Shown here: piece after piece, positions 54,058 to 63,681 of the stretch
Layout of the letters: every line of letters begins with the position of its first letter
Numbering within the stretch: the first letter of the stretch is position 1
From: Flavobacterium sp.
GTDB lineage: Bacteria; Bacteroidota; Bacteroidia; Flavobacteriales; Flavobacteriaceae
Direction: 5' to 3'
Assembly (NCBI GenBank): GCA_027484725.1
Contig: JAIXSK010000030.1
Coordinates: 124,001-188,000, forward strand
DNA length: 64,000 bases
Position numbers and translations under genes: made by a program
The notes under the pieces: model-generated
The model's input: the letters and a program-made list of their open reading frames with translations, nothing else
The model's database searches: none
What the model was told of the DNA's origin: nothing

Positions 54058-55239
54058 ATGGCTTTAACTCCGTTTACCAAACAACAACTGCTCCCGCAAG
54101 AAGAAAAACTTGAAATTGCCCGTCATAAAAGCGAACTTTTCATTGGAATTCCCAGAGAAATCAGTTACCAAGAACGCAGAATTTGTCTGACACCTGATGC
54201 GGTAAATTCACTCACTTCGCACGGACACAGAGTAATGATGGAAGCCGGAGCCGGGCTCAATGCCAGTTATACGGACCAAGAGTACAGCGATGCCGGAGCT
54301 GAAATTACCAATGATACACAAAAAGTTTTGGGTTGTCCGATGTTGCTCAAAGTAGAGCCACTCACCATGGACGAAATCAAAATGGTCAATCCGCAAACAA
54401 TTGTAATATCAGCCATTCAGCTCAAAACCCGAAAAAAAGAATACTTTGAAGAACTCTCAAAAAAGAAAATCACCGCACTCGCTTTTGAATTCATCAAAGA
54501 CGAAGACGGTTCGTATCCGGCGGTAAAATCACTCAGTGAAATTGCCGGAACTTCATCTATTTTGGTCGCTGCAGAACTTATGATCGGCAAAGGATTGCTC
54601 TTCGGAAACATCACCGGAGTTCCGCCTACCGATGTAGTAATTCTCGGAGCTGGAACCGTAGGAGAATTCGCCGCCAAAACCGCACTAGGGCTTGGTGCCA
54701 ATGTCAAGGTTTTTGACAATTCCATTACCAAACTGCGCAGATTGCAGAACAACTTGAATCAACGCATTTTTACATCTACCATTCAACCTAAATCATTGCT
54801 CAAAGCGCTTCGCAGATGTGACGCAGCCATTGGAGCCATGCGCGGTAAAGACCGTTGCCCGGTGGTGGTTACAGAAACCATGGTTGAACACATGAAAAAA
54901 GGAGCCGTGATTGTAGACGTGAGTATTGATACCGGTGGATGTTTTGAAACTTCTGAAATTACCACCCACGAAAAACCCACATTTGTCAAAAGTGGTGTCA
55001 TTCATTATTGCGTGCCCAATATTCCATCTCGTTACTCAAAAACAGCCTCGCTTTCTATCAGCAACATCATTACCCCTTATTTGTTACAAATTGCTGAAGA
55101 CGGTGGAATTGAAAGTGCCATTCGCTGCAACAAAGGCTTAAAGAACGGGGTTTATTTGTACCACGGAATTCTCACCAACCAAGCCATAGGTGATTGGTTT
55201 AATTTGCCGGACAGCGACATTAATTTAATTGTTTTTTAA
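54058..55239 (+). CDS. ald: Alanine dehydrogenase
   Basis: 393 residues. IGIPREISYQERRICLTPDAVNSL, HRVMMEAGAG, VVILGAGTVGEFAAKTALGLGANVKVFD and DVSIDTGGCFETSEITTHEKPTF are characteristic of Ald. NAD-dependent reversible deamination of alanine to pyruvate. The N-terminus is about 25 residues longer than in many Ald proteins, as usual in Bacteroidota. No promoter was found in the 64-base gap after tsaE. Confidence 0.92.
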   Translation: MALTPFTKQQLLPQEEKLEIARHKSELFIGIPREISYQERRICLTPDAVNSLTSHGHRVMMEAGAGLNASYTDQEYSDAGAEITNDTQKVLGCPMLLKVEPLTMDEIKMVNPQTIVISAIQLKTRKKEYFEELSKKKITALAFEFIKDEDGSYPAVKSLSEIAGTSSILVAAELMIGKGLLFGNITGVPPTDVVILGAGTVGEFAAKTALGLGANVKVFDNSITKLRRLQNNLNQRIFTSTIQPKSLLKALRRCDAAIGAMRGKDRCPVVVTETMVEHMKKGAVIVDVSIDTGGCFETSEITTHEKPTFVKSGVIHYCVPNIPSRYSKTASLSISNIITPYLLQIAEDGGIESAIRCNKGLKNGVYLYHGILTNQAIGDWFNLPDSDINLIVF

Positions 55240-55260
55240 AGTTGCTTTACGCTACCTTTG
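55229..55260 (+). promoter_or_regulatory. Promoter of the DUF4258 gene
   Basis: TTG at 55229-55231, 21 bp, TACCTTTG at 55253-55260; 13 bases before the ATG. The -33 box lies inside the ald stop region. Confidence 0.6.
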
Positions 55261-55273
55261 CAAAAAATTACAC

Positions 55274-55651
55274 ATGAGATTTCGCTACCGTTTTGCCTAT
55301 TATTTGGTTGGTTTTACTTTAGGTTTATTCTTTGTTACCGCTGTTTTTATCGGAAAAGACACGCGTTGCAACTACTTCCCAAATGCGCGCGTTTTGAATA
55401 ATTTGCGCACCAAACCCTTTGAGTTTTCTGACCAAGCCATAGCGCAAATGAAGCAATGTCAAGTTGATTCAACCGACATTAAAAACTCGCTGACTTATGG
55501 CGATGTAGATTTTGACCAAAGTAATATTCCCGTTGAAAAAGGAGGAAAAAAATACATCATTGAAGGTAGAAACGCCCAACAGCAAAAAATTACTTTAGAA
55601 GTCATTAACTTCGAAACACGCGCAGTTCTTGCCCGAGTGACCAAACCTTGA
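55274..55651 (+). CDS. DUF4258 membrane-anchored protein
   Basis: 125 residues. One N-terminal membrane helix (FAYYLVGFTLGLFFVTAVFIG), then a DUF4258-like domain: FSDQAIAQMKQCQVDSTDIKNSLTYGDVDF and KKYIIEGRNAQQQKITLEVINFETRAVLARV. It follows ald in many Bacteroidota. Function unknown. The start at 55274 is set by the promoter. A weak hairpin (TTGATG/CATCAA, 55652-55670) follows. Confidence 0.82.
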   Translation: MRFRYRFAYYLVGFTLGLFFVTAVFIGKDTRCNYFPNARVLNNLRTKPFEFSDQAIAQMKQCQVDSTDIKNSLTYGDVDFDQSNIPVEKGGKKYIIEGRNAQQQKITLEVINFETRAVLARVTKP

Positions 55652-55780
55652 TTGATGTAAATATCATCAACAAAAAACTATTTTTATTTATTTTATTCAA
55701 GCAAATGGTTTAAAGGTGCTTTTATTTTTAAACATTCTGCATAAATGCATTTTGTTTTTATGAGGTAAAGTATAATCTTT

Positions 55781-55788
55781 TAAATTTG
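55781..55788 (+). promoter_or_regulatory. Promoter -7 box of the T9SS cargo gene
   Basis: TAAATTTG; the leader is about 35 bases. Confidence 0.45.
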
Positions 55789-55829
55789 AGCATACCAACA
55801 AACTGTCAACTCAAAATTATTTTTTTGCT

Positions 55830-58800
55830 ATGAAAAGAAAATGGGAGATTTTGACCGTAGCTCTGCTGCTTTTGATACAAAGTATCCAAGGGCAAAACTT
55901 ACTCAACAACGGAGATTTTGAAAGTGGCGGAAACGGTGTAGGCTTTAGCATCAACAGCAGTTTTTACAACAACATCAATCCGCCCTATTCCGGCAATACT
56001 TCTCCCGGAAATTATTCCGTGACCACCAATCCGCAACCCATGAATACAAATTTTTTTATTGCAGGCGGCGATCACACCACCGGTAGCGGAAATATGCTTG
56101 TTGTAGACGGAACTACCACAGGTGGACAACAGAGATTTTGGCGCGCCGGAAGTAATGGCGGAGGTGTTTGCAATTTAACCGTTGGCACAAACTACAGTTT
56201 TCATTACTGGATCAAATCAGTTTCAACTCAAGTTATTGGTACAAGTACACAAGCTGATATTGGTTATCAAATCATTGGAGCGAGCAACATAACGCTTGTC
56301 TCCGGAAATACACGAGCGCCTTTACCGGCTGATGGCTGGCAAGAAGTGATTTACACATTTACCGCCACCAATAGTTGTGTCAACATTGAGCTTTGGGACA
56401 ATAACACCAGTCAAATCGGAAACGATTTTGCAGTGGATGACTTTAGTTTATTTGGGCCACCTGCACCTTTCAATTTAGAATATTCGGTCATTCAACCCAG
56501 TTGTGTAGGTGCTTCAGACGGTTCTATCATTGGTTATGGTTCCGGTGCCAATCCGCCCTATGTTTATTGGATTACCGGAACGGTCTCAGCCAACAACAGC
56601 TCTGGTGTATTTACCGGATTGCCGGCCGGTACTTATTCATTAAACATTCTTGAAGGGGCAGACGGTGAAATTCACATTGACAATATTGTTTTGACTGATC
56701 CGCAAGATTTAACCATCAGCAACCCAACCACAATTTGTCCTAATCAAGCCACAACTATCTCTGTCAGCGGGAGCAATGCCGGTTACCAATGGACTTCAAA
56801 CCCCACAGACGCTAACCTCAATGCCACAGCAGCCAGTCAACAAGTGAGTCCAACAGTAACCACTACCTATACTGTAAGTTCTAACATTGGCAACAACAGA
56901 AACTTGGTTTTCAACAGCGATTTTTCGCTGGGAGACAAAGGCTTTGCAACCGATTATGTCAATTATTCACCCAACAATCCCAACGGTATTCAAAGAGCGT
57001 ACGGAATTGTATCTAATGCACAAAGTTGGGAAAGCGGTTTTGCTTCATTTTCAGATCATACCGGAAACAGTGGGCTCATGATGGTGGTGGATGGTTCACA
57101 ACAAAACGCAGGTAATGACAAAGTTTGGGTGCAATCAATTCCGGTATCGCCCAATCAAAACTATATCTTTAGTTATTGGGTGCGCACCGCAGCATTGCCC
57201 AGTCCGGCCAATTTAGAAGTAATCATCAACGGAACATCCATCGGTATTGATCTTGCCCCTAACAATACACTTACTTGGGTTCAAAGAAGCTATACTTGGA
57301 ATTCCGCCAACAATACCATTGCAAACATTGTCTTGTATGACCGCAACACAGATCCCATCGGAAATGATTTTGCTTTAGATGATTTGTCTTTTATGGGCCC
57401 TGCAACAAGCTGTATTTTGACCAAATCAGTTACAGTTACAGTCAACAATACAATCGTTCCTGATTTTCCGACTTCACTGGCTATATGTAGTGGTGGCAGC
57501 GTTCCAACTTTATCCAACACTTCGCCCAACGGAATTACCGGAACTTGGTCACCATCGGTCGTGAGCAATACCAGCTCAGCCGTTTATACTTTTACACCCA
57601 ATAACGGTCAGTGTGCCAGTCCTGCTCAATTTTCGGTAACGGTCAATAATGGAGATGTGGTTCCGACTTTTGGGCAAATTGGGCCTTTTTGTACAGGAGT
57701 AACACTCAATGATCCGCTGCCATTGGTTTCGAGTAATGGTATTACTGGTCAATGGACCCCGTTTTTCAACAACACGCAAACCACCACTTATACATTTACA
57801 CCAGATGCCGGACAATGCGCCAGTCCGGTTGCTGTAGAGGTAATCATCAATCCGAAAACAACACCAACTTTTATGCAAGTCGGACCTTTTTGCGCCGGTG
57901 AAAACATCAGCGATCCTTTGCCATTGTTGTCAGAAAACGGTATCTCAGGTTCATGGACCCCTTCATTCAACAACACGCAAACTACCACTTATACATTCAT
58001 TCCTGAGGTGGGTCAGTGTGCCAATACCACCACTCTTGAAATAATCATTAATCCTAAAAAGACACCCACATTTAACCCTGTAGGTGTATTTTGTTCTGGG
58101 CAAATTACTGAAAATCCGCTACCCAATAACTCAATAGAAGGTATTAGCGGAAGTTGGACACCACCCTTCAACAATTCTGTAACCACCACTTATACCTTTA
58201 CACCCAATGCAGAACAATGCGCAAACACAACAACGGCTGAAGTTGTCATTGTTGACAATAATATAACTCCAGTTTTTAGCTTTGGCCCCTACACTACGGG
58301 CTGTTATCGACCTATAGACGAGGTTCCCCCTGCCCTTTTGCCTGACATTTCTGATAATGGTATTTTTGGCTATTGGTCTCCACCTTCAATCAATTATTCT
58401 GTTTTAGGTGAAACCGTTTACACATTTACTCCTTTGGTCAATACCTGCGCAAGCAACTACACGTTGACTGTCAATATTATTGATGTGCCTGATTTTATAG
58501 TTCATTCTGATTGTATTGATGAGCAACTCGTTCTGAGTGTCACTCTTTTTGAAGTGGTTGAAGACAGTCATTTTACTTGGTATAATGCCCAAAACGAAAT
58601 CATCAGTACAGAATCTTCGGTGATTATTTCCGAAAAAGGAACCTACAAAGTAATCAAAGAAGTTAATGGTTGTACTAAAGAACAGTTGGTCATGGTTTCA
58701 AGTGTTAATTGTAAAATACCCAAAGGAATTTCTCCGAATAACGACTATTTGAATGATGCTTTTGATTTAAGCAATCTCGATGTCAAAAGACTCGAAATTT

Positions 58801-58967
58801 TTAATCGATACGGAACCGAAGTCTACGCAAAAAACAACTACAAAAAAGAGTGGAATGGCCAAGACAACAACGAACATTATTTGCCGGACGGAACCTATTT
58901 TTATGTCATTGACTTCAACACCGGAAAAAGCAAAACTGGCTGGGTGTATCTGATTCGAGAACACTAA
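55830..58967 (+). CDS. Secreted adhesin-like protein with T9SS type B sorting domain
   Basis: 1045 residues. A signal peptide (to IQSIQGQ) precedes two jelly-roll-like units with similar ends (IGNDFAVDDFSLFGPP near residue 205; IGNDFALDDLSFMGP near 525), probably carbohydrate-binding. Five diverged repeats of about 67-69 residues run from 57454 to 58480, each with a conserved Cys pair and a TTTYTFTP strand. The C-terminus IPKGISPNNDYLNDAFDLSN to DGTYFYVIDF is the type B (gliding-motility-associated) sorting domain. It should be exported by the T9SS and displayed or released. Confidence 0.9.
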   Translation: MKRKWEILTVALLLLIQSIQGQNLLNNGDFESGGNGVGFSINSSFYNNINPPYSGNTSPGNYSVTTNPQPMNTNFFIAGGDHTTGSGNMLVVDGTTTGGQQRFWRAGSNGGGVCNLTVGTNYSFHYWIKSVSTQVIGTSTQADIGYQIIGASNITLVSGNTRAPLPADGWQEVIYTFTATNSCVNIELWDNNTSQIGNDFAVDDFSLFGPPAPFNLEYSVIQPSCVGASDGSIIGYGSGANPPYVYWITGTVSANNSSGVFTGLPAGTYSLNILEGADGEIHIDNIVLTDPQDLTISNPTTICPNQATTISVSGSNAGYQWTSNPTDANLNATAASQQVSPTVTTTYTVSSNIGNNRNLVFNSDFSLGDKGFATDYVNYSPNNPNGIQRAYGIVSNAQSWESGFASFSDHTGNSGLMMVVDGSQQNAGNDKVWVQSIPVSPNQNYIFSYWVRTAALPSPANLEVIINGTSIGIDLAPNNTLTWVQRSYTWNSANNTIANIVLYDRNTDPIGNDFALDDLSFMGPATSCILTKSVTVTVNNTIVPDFPTSLAICSGGSVPTLSNTSPNGITGTWSPSVVSNTSSAVYTFTPNNGQCASPAQFSVTVNNGDVVPTFGQIGPFCTGVTLNDPLPLVSSNGITGQWTPFFNNTQTTTYTFTPDAGQCASPVAVEVIINPKTTPTFMQVGPFCAGENISDPLPLLSENGISGSWTPSFNNTQTTTYTFIPEVGQCANTTTLEIIINPKKTPTFNPVGVFCSGQITENPLPNNSIEGISGSWTPPFNNSVTTTYTFTPNAEQCANTTTAEVVIVDNNITPVFSFGPYTTGCYRPIDEVPPALLPDISDNGIFGYWSPPSINYSVLGETVYTFTPLVNTCASNYTLTVNIIDVPDFIVHSDCIDEQLVLSVTLFEVVEDSHFTWYNAQNEIISTESSVIISEKGTYKVIKEVNGCTKEQLVMVSSVNCKIPKGISPNNDYLNDAFDLSNLDVKRLEIFNRYGTEVYAKNNYKKEWNGQDNNEHYLPDGTYFYVIDFNTGKSKTGWVYLIREH

Positions 58968-58984
58968 TAAAAAAGAAAATATGT

Positions 58985-59016
58985 AAACCCTGTCATTTTT
59001 GGTAGGGTTTTACTTT
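58985..59016 (+). terminator. Terminator of the T9SS cargo gene
   Basis: AAACCCT pairs with AGGGTTT across a 12-base loop and is followed by a T-rich tail. Confidence 0.75.
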
Positions 59017-59069
59017 ATTGGTTTGTTTCAAAATTACACTGACATAGCAGTTTAAGTAGATGAAATTGA

Positions 59070-59077
59070 TATCTTTG
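59070..59077 (+). promoter_or_regulatory. Promoter -7 box of the metalloprotease gene
   Basis: TATCTTTG (TAnnTTTG), 34 bases before the ATG at 59112. Confidence 0.45.
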
Positions 59078-59111
59078 TCTGCAAATTCTTTCCTCATCAA
59101 ATTTATTACAC

Positions 59112-62100
59112 ATGAAGTCTAAACTACTCATGGTGTTTTTATTAACATCGATTATTACTACCGCTCAAAACCTAATCTGGAACAAAGTCAATACTTTAGA
59201 ATACGCGTCAAAAGCACTTGAAAACAAAAAGAATCTGACTCAATTTCAACTCTACAATTTAGATTTTAATGCCCTGCAAAACGCATTAAAAAAATCACCC
59301 AAGCGTTTTGAATCGACGCAGCAAAAAGGAATCACAATTGAAATTCCTAATGCTGAAGGTCAAATGGAGCGATTCTCATTTTATGAGTTTTCAAATATGG
59401 ATCCGGCTTTGGCTGAAAAATATCCAGAGATTAAATCCTATGTTGGGCAAAGCATCGATCGCGGAGGCGCAGTCATTTTTTGTAGCCTTTCGCCTTTGGG
59501 TTTTCAAAGTATGCTCATCAACCCAGATCGATCGGCTATTTTTATTGAGCCTTACACAACTGATTTGAGTGCCTATGCAGTATACAACAAAAAAGATAAA
59601 ATTCAAGGTTTGAATAAATTTGAGTGTCGGATGCTGCAAAATATGCCTGAACAAACCATTCGTTCTTCAAATCTGGCAGCCAGACCCAATGCCGATGATG
59701 GTATTTTGAGAAACTTCAGATTGGCACTTTCAGTTACCGGAGAATATACCACCTTTTTTGGGGGCACCAAAACCTTAGCACTCGCCGGAATGAACGCCAC
59801 TATGACTCGCGTGAATGGTGTTTTTGAAATGGATTTTAATGCCCACATGAATCTTATTGCCAACAATGATGTCTTGATTTATACCAATGCGGCATCTGAT
59901 CCGTATTCAGCAGCGGCAACCGGTTCAGGCGGTGCTTGGAATACCGAATTGCAAAACAACTTAACCAATACTATTGGCAACGCAGCTTATGACATCGGGC
60001 ACTTATTCGGAGCCAGTGGCGGCGGCGGAAATGCAGGCTGTATTGGTTGTATTTGTGTAGATGATACCAGCAGTACTACAGATAAAAATAAAGGCAGCGG
60101 ATTTACTTCTCCAAGTGATGGTATTCCGCAGGGAGACAATTTTGACATTGATTATGTAGCACATGAAATGGGGCATCAATTTGGTGCTAATCATACCTGG
60201 ACACACGGCGGAAACGAAGGAACTGGCGTACAAATGGAGCCGGGTTCCGGCTCGACCATTATGGGCTATGCAGGCATCACTTCACTAGATGTGCAACCCC
60301 ATTCGGACGCCTATTTTCATGCCGTCAGTATTCAGCAAGTGACCAACAACCTCAAAACCAAAACTTGTTCAACCAACATCAATACCGGCAATGCGATTCC
60401 AACTGCCAATGCGGGTATAGATTATACGGTTCCGAAAAGCACACCGTTTTTACTTACCGGAACCGGAACCGATGCCAATGGCGATACCCTTACCTACTGT
60501 TGGGAGCAAATGGATAGCCAAACCAATGCAACCACTCCGAATGCTACCAAAACTTCGGGGGTAAATTTCAGATCGTATAATCCGTCAACCAATCCGAGTC
60601 GATCATTTCCAATTTTGGCTTCGGTACTCACCGGGGCAACCACAACAGCGGGAACCGAACTAACTGTTGAAGCTTTACCATCAGTGGCACGAACCCTAAA
60701 TTTCAGATTGACCGTGCGCGATAACAAAGCCAACGGAGGCGCCAACAACAGCGATGATGTGGTGGTTACCGTCAATGCAACAGCCGGTCCGTTTGCTATA
60801 ACTGCACCCAACACTGCGGTTTCTTATGCAGGTAACAGCAGCCAAACCATTACTTGGAATGTGGCCGGAACCACCGCTAATGGTGTGAATTGTGCCAATG
60901 TGGATATTTTGCTTTCAACCAATGGCGGAACCACTTTCCCGATTGTATTGGCTTCAGCCACGGCTAATGATGGAACTCAAGCGGTTACGATTCCTAACTT
61001 AGTAGGTACAACCAACCGCATTATGATTCGCGGTACAAATCATATTTTCTATGATATCTCTAATACTAATTTCACCATAACAGCCGGAACCACTGATACA
61101 GTGCCCCCAACAGCCCCAACACTAACTGCTTCGAATACAACCAGTACAACCACACAACTTTCATGGTCTGGGGCTACTGACAATGTAGCCGTGACTAATT
61201 ATGAAATCTATAAAAACAATGTGTTACTTACTACCACGCAAAACACAACCTTCACAGTAACAAGTTTAACGGCTGCCACAGCCTACACTTTTAATGTAAA
61301 AGCCAAAGATGCTGACGGCAACACTTCACCACTGAGCAACACCGTCAATGTAACCACTGCTGCACCAGACTCAACACCTCCAACGGCACCCACTTTAAGT
61401 GCTACCGGAACCACCATGACATCAACAACTTTGAATTGGTCGGGTGCTACAGATAATGTAGGAGTTACTTCTTATGACGTTTATCAAGGGGTTACTTTAC
61501 TGGGAAATACCACCTTTTTGACTTACAATGTTTCAGGCCTAACTGCTGCCACAAATTATACCTTTACTGTGAAAGCCAAAGATGCTGCCGGAAATGCATC
61601 GGTGGCTAGTAATGCAGTCAACATAACTACACAAGCACCCGATACGACACCGCCAACTCCGCCTACTTTGAGTGGCACCAATATTACCAGTACAGGATTG
61701 TTATTAACTTGGTCCGGAGCCACTGATAATGTAGGAGTTTCATCTTACGATGTTTATCAAGGAGCTACTTTTCTGGCAAATACCCCCAACAGTAATTATA
61801 CAGTTTCTGGATTATCTCCGCTCACCGCATACAGCTTTACGGTCAAGGCCAAAGATGCGGCCGGAAATACTTCTGTAGTGAGTAATGTTTATACCGTAAC
61901 TACCGCAGAATTTACTTATTGTACTTCACAAGGCAATAGTGTGGCCGATGAACTCATAGGTCGTGTTCAGTTTGGTACGATAGACAACATTTCTACCGGC
62001 GGAACCGGTTATACAGATTTTACAAATTTATCAACCAATGTTTCATTAGGTTCCAGCCAAACCATCACCATCACGCCAACTTGGACGGGTTCAGTATATA

Positions 62101-62921
62101 GTGAAGGTTATGCAGTATTTATTGATTACAACCGAGATGGAGATTTTGCCGATGCCGGAGAAACGGTATACACCCGAGCAGCAACCACAACCACCCCCAT
62201 TGTAGGAACTTTTACTATACCATCAACAGCAACTACAGGAATCACCAGAATGCGTGTTTCTTTAAAATACAATGCAATTCCAACTGCTTGCGAAACTTTT
62301 TCATATGGACAAGTTGAAGATTATTCAGTTCAAATATTGGCCGCGAGCAATACGCTCAACTTAAAGGCTTTTATTCAAGGCTATTATGACACCGGTGCGC
62401 ATGCCATGCAGCCCGTAAAATTCAATCAAGGAACAAGTAGCATCACAACCGATACAGATGTAATTGATATAGAATTAAGAAACGAGTCAACTTATGCACT
62501 TGTCGCAGCGGCGCAATCAATACTCAAAACAGACGGAACTGCAACCCTCACATTTAGTCCTGCACAAATTGGATCTTTCTATATTGTTTTAAAACACAGA
62601 AATAGTATACAAACTTGGAGCGCCAATCCGGTAACGTTGAGCGCGACCACCACAAGTTATGATTTTTCTAATGACGCTAACAAAGCTTATGGCGCAAATA
62701 TGAAAGAACTGGAACCCGGAGTTTGGGGTATTTATTCTGGTGATTTGAATCAAGAAGGTGTTATTGATGCTTCAGATTATATATTATGGGAAGCAGATTA
62801 TAACAATTTTAGCTTTGGAGATTTCGCAACCGATATTAACGGTGACGGAACAGTAGACGCAAATGACTATATATTATGGGAAGAAAACTACAACAATTTT
62901 ATTTTTATGTCAAACCCATAA
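59112..62921 (+). CDS. Secreted reprolysin-type metalloprotease with FN3, GEVED and dockerin-like domains
   Basis: 1269 residues. Signal peptide (to TTAQ), prodomain, then an M12B-type catalytic domain with AHEMGHQFGANHTW (HExxHxxxxxH, about residue 350) and the Met-turn IMGYAG. Three fibronectin III domains follow (about 660-935, each with WSGATDNV and YTFxVKAKDA), a GEVED domain (936-1075, YCTSQGN to VEDYSVQI) and a beta domain. The C-terminus has two dockerin-like Ca-binding loops, GDLNQEGVIDASDYILWE and TDINGDGTVDANDYILWE. No ordinary T9SS type A or B sorting domain is visible, so the export route is inferred only. Confidence 0.9.
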   Translation: MKSKLLMVFLLTSIITTAQNLIWNKVNTLEYASKALENKKNLTQFQLYNLDFNALQNALKKSPKRFESTQQKGITIEIPNAEGQMERFSFYEFSNMDPALAEKYPEIKSYVGQSIDRGGAVIFCSLSPLGFQSMLINPDRSAIFIEPYTTDLSAYAVYNKKDKIQGLNKFECRMLQNMPEQTIRSSNLAARPNADDGILRNFRLALSVTGEYTTFFGGTKTLALAGMNATMTRVNGVFEMDFNAHMNLIANNDVLIYTNAASDPYSAAATGSGGAWNTELQNNLTNTIGNAAYDIGHLFGASGGGGNAGCIGCICVDDTSSTTDKNKGSGFTSPSDGIPQGDNFDIDYVAHEMGHQFGANHTWTHGGNEGTGVQMEPGSGSTIMGYAGITSLDVQPHSDAYFHAVSIQQVTNNLKTKTCSTNINTGNAIPTANAGIDYTVPKSTPFLLTGTGTDANGDTLTYCWEQMDSQTNATTPNATKTSGVNFRSYNPSTNPSRSFPILASVLTGATTTAGTELTVEALPSVARTLNFRLTVRDNKANGGANNSDDVVVTVNATAGPFAITAPNTAVSYAGNSSQTITWNVAGTTANGVNCANVDILLSTNGGTTFPIVLASATANDGTQAVTIPNLVGTTNRIMIRGTNHIFYDISNTNFTITAGTTDTVPPTAPTLTASNTTSTTTQLSWSGATDNVAVTNYEIYKNNVLLTTTQNTTFTVTSLTAATAYTFNVKAKDADGNTSPLSNTVNVTTAAPDSTPPTAPTLSATGTTMTSTTLNWSGATDNVGVTSYDVYQGVTLLGNTTFLTYNVSGLTAATNYTFTVKAKDAAGNASVASNAVNITTQAPDTTPPTPPTLSGTNITSTGLLLTWSGATDNVGVSSYDVYQGATFLANTPNSNYTVSGLSPLTAYSFTVKAKDAAGNTSVVSNVYTVTTAEFTYCTSQGNSVADELIGRVQFGTIDNISTGGTGYTDFTNLSTNVSLGSSQTITITPTWTGSVYSEGYAVFIDYNRDGDFADAGETVYTRAATTTTPIVGTFTIPSTATTGITRMRVSLKYNAIPTACETFSYGQVEDYSVQILAASNTLNLKAFIQGYYDTGAHAMQPVKFNQGTSSITTDTDVIDIELRNESTYALVAAAQSILKTDGTATLTFSPAQIGSFYIVLKHRNSIQTWSANPVTLSATTTSYDFSNDANKAYGANMKELEPGVWGIYSGDLNQEGVIDASDYILWEADYNNFSFGDFATDINGDGTVDANDYILWEENYNNFIFMSNP

Positions 62922-63041
62922 TTTGTGCTAAAAAGTATTGATTCTATTGTTCACATCCTGCGCAAATCGGTGAAGCAATAATTTAAAATTAAACTCCCTA
63001 AACTTACCACGCATTATCAAATTTAGATTTGAAATCTTATC

Positions 63042-63080
63042 AAAAAAAAAGAGGCTGTTTCAAAAGAACAGCCTCTTTTT
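63042..63080. terminator. Bidirectional terminator
   Basis: AAAAAGAGGCTGTT pairs perfectly with AACAGCCTCTTTTT across a 7-base loop, T runs on both strands; between the metalloprotease and the minus-strand lipoprotein. Confidence 0.9.
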
Positions 63081-63095
63081 ATAAAGAAAATCAAA

Positions 63096-63662
63096 TTATT
63101 CTACAACCTGAATCGGATAAATAACTTCTGCATCTGTTGACCCTCCGGCATTGGTAATGTCTCCGTCTGAAACTCCTGCAGCAGTTTTATTCGGCTCATG
63201 TCTTAAAGTTACAATGATATTACCCGTAGATGCAGTTGTGCCCGTATGTAATTTAAATTGAAGTCCGATGGGCTTTCCGTTGTCATCTGTATCAGCATAA
63301 GTAAACGTACCTATAGCTGATGGCGCTTGGTAAAACAACTGATGGAATATATTTTCCTCTTGTACCTCAAGGGTGATATCCTCAGCTGGGGTTTTGGTTT
63401 CATTGAGAAACTGCACCGTACCGTTGTATTCAGTATCTGCTGAAAGTGTTCCGGAAACAGTAACCACCGGTGCATTAGGGCCGTCGCCATCAAGGTCTCT
63501 AGAGGTTAAAGTAATGATATTCAGACCGTCAACCAATTTAGTAGTTACGGTGGTAATAACTTCATTTTCATTGGCCGGAGTAGACTTGTTGTCATCTTTA
63601 CTACAAGATGTCAACGCAACCATTGTCAATGCTGCCAAACCTAAATAATTTATTATTTTCAT
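63096..63662 (-). CDS. Lipoprotein partner of a TonB receptor
   Basis: 188 residues. Lipobox VALTSCS, then an acidic linker and a beta-rich domain (VVTVSGTLSADTEYNGTVQFLNE, GLQFKLHTGTTASTGNIIVTLRHEPNKTAAGVSDGDITNAGGSTDAEVIYPIQV). I know similar lipoproteins next to Flavobacteriia TonB receptors, sometimes named type 1 periplasmic binding fold proteins without proof. It lies 19 bases after the receptor gene, so one operon. Ligand unknown. Confidence 0.8.
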   Translation of the reverse strand: MKIINYLGLAALTMVALTSCSKDDNKSTPANENEVITTVTTKLVDGLNIITLTSRDLDGDGPNAPVVTVSGTLSADTEYNGTVQFLNETKTPAEDITLEVQEENIFHQLFYQAPSAIGTFTYADTDDNGKPIGLQFKLHTGTTASTGNIIVTLRHEPNKTAAGVSDGDITNAGGSTDAEVIYPIQVVE

Positions 63663-63681
63663 TTTTTCTGAATTTAAATGT

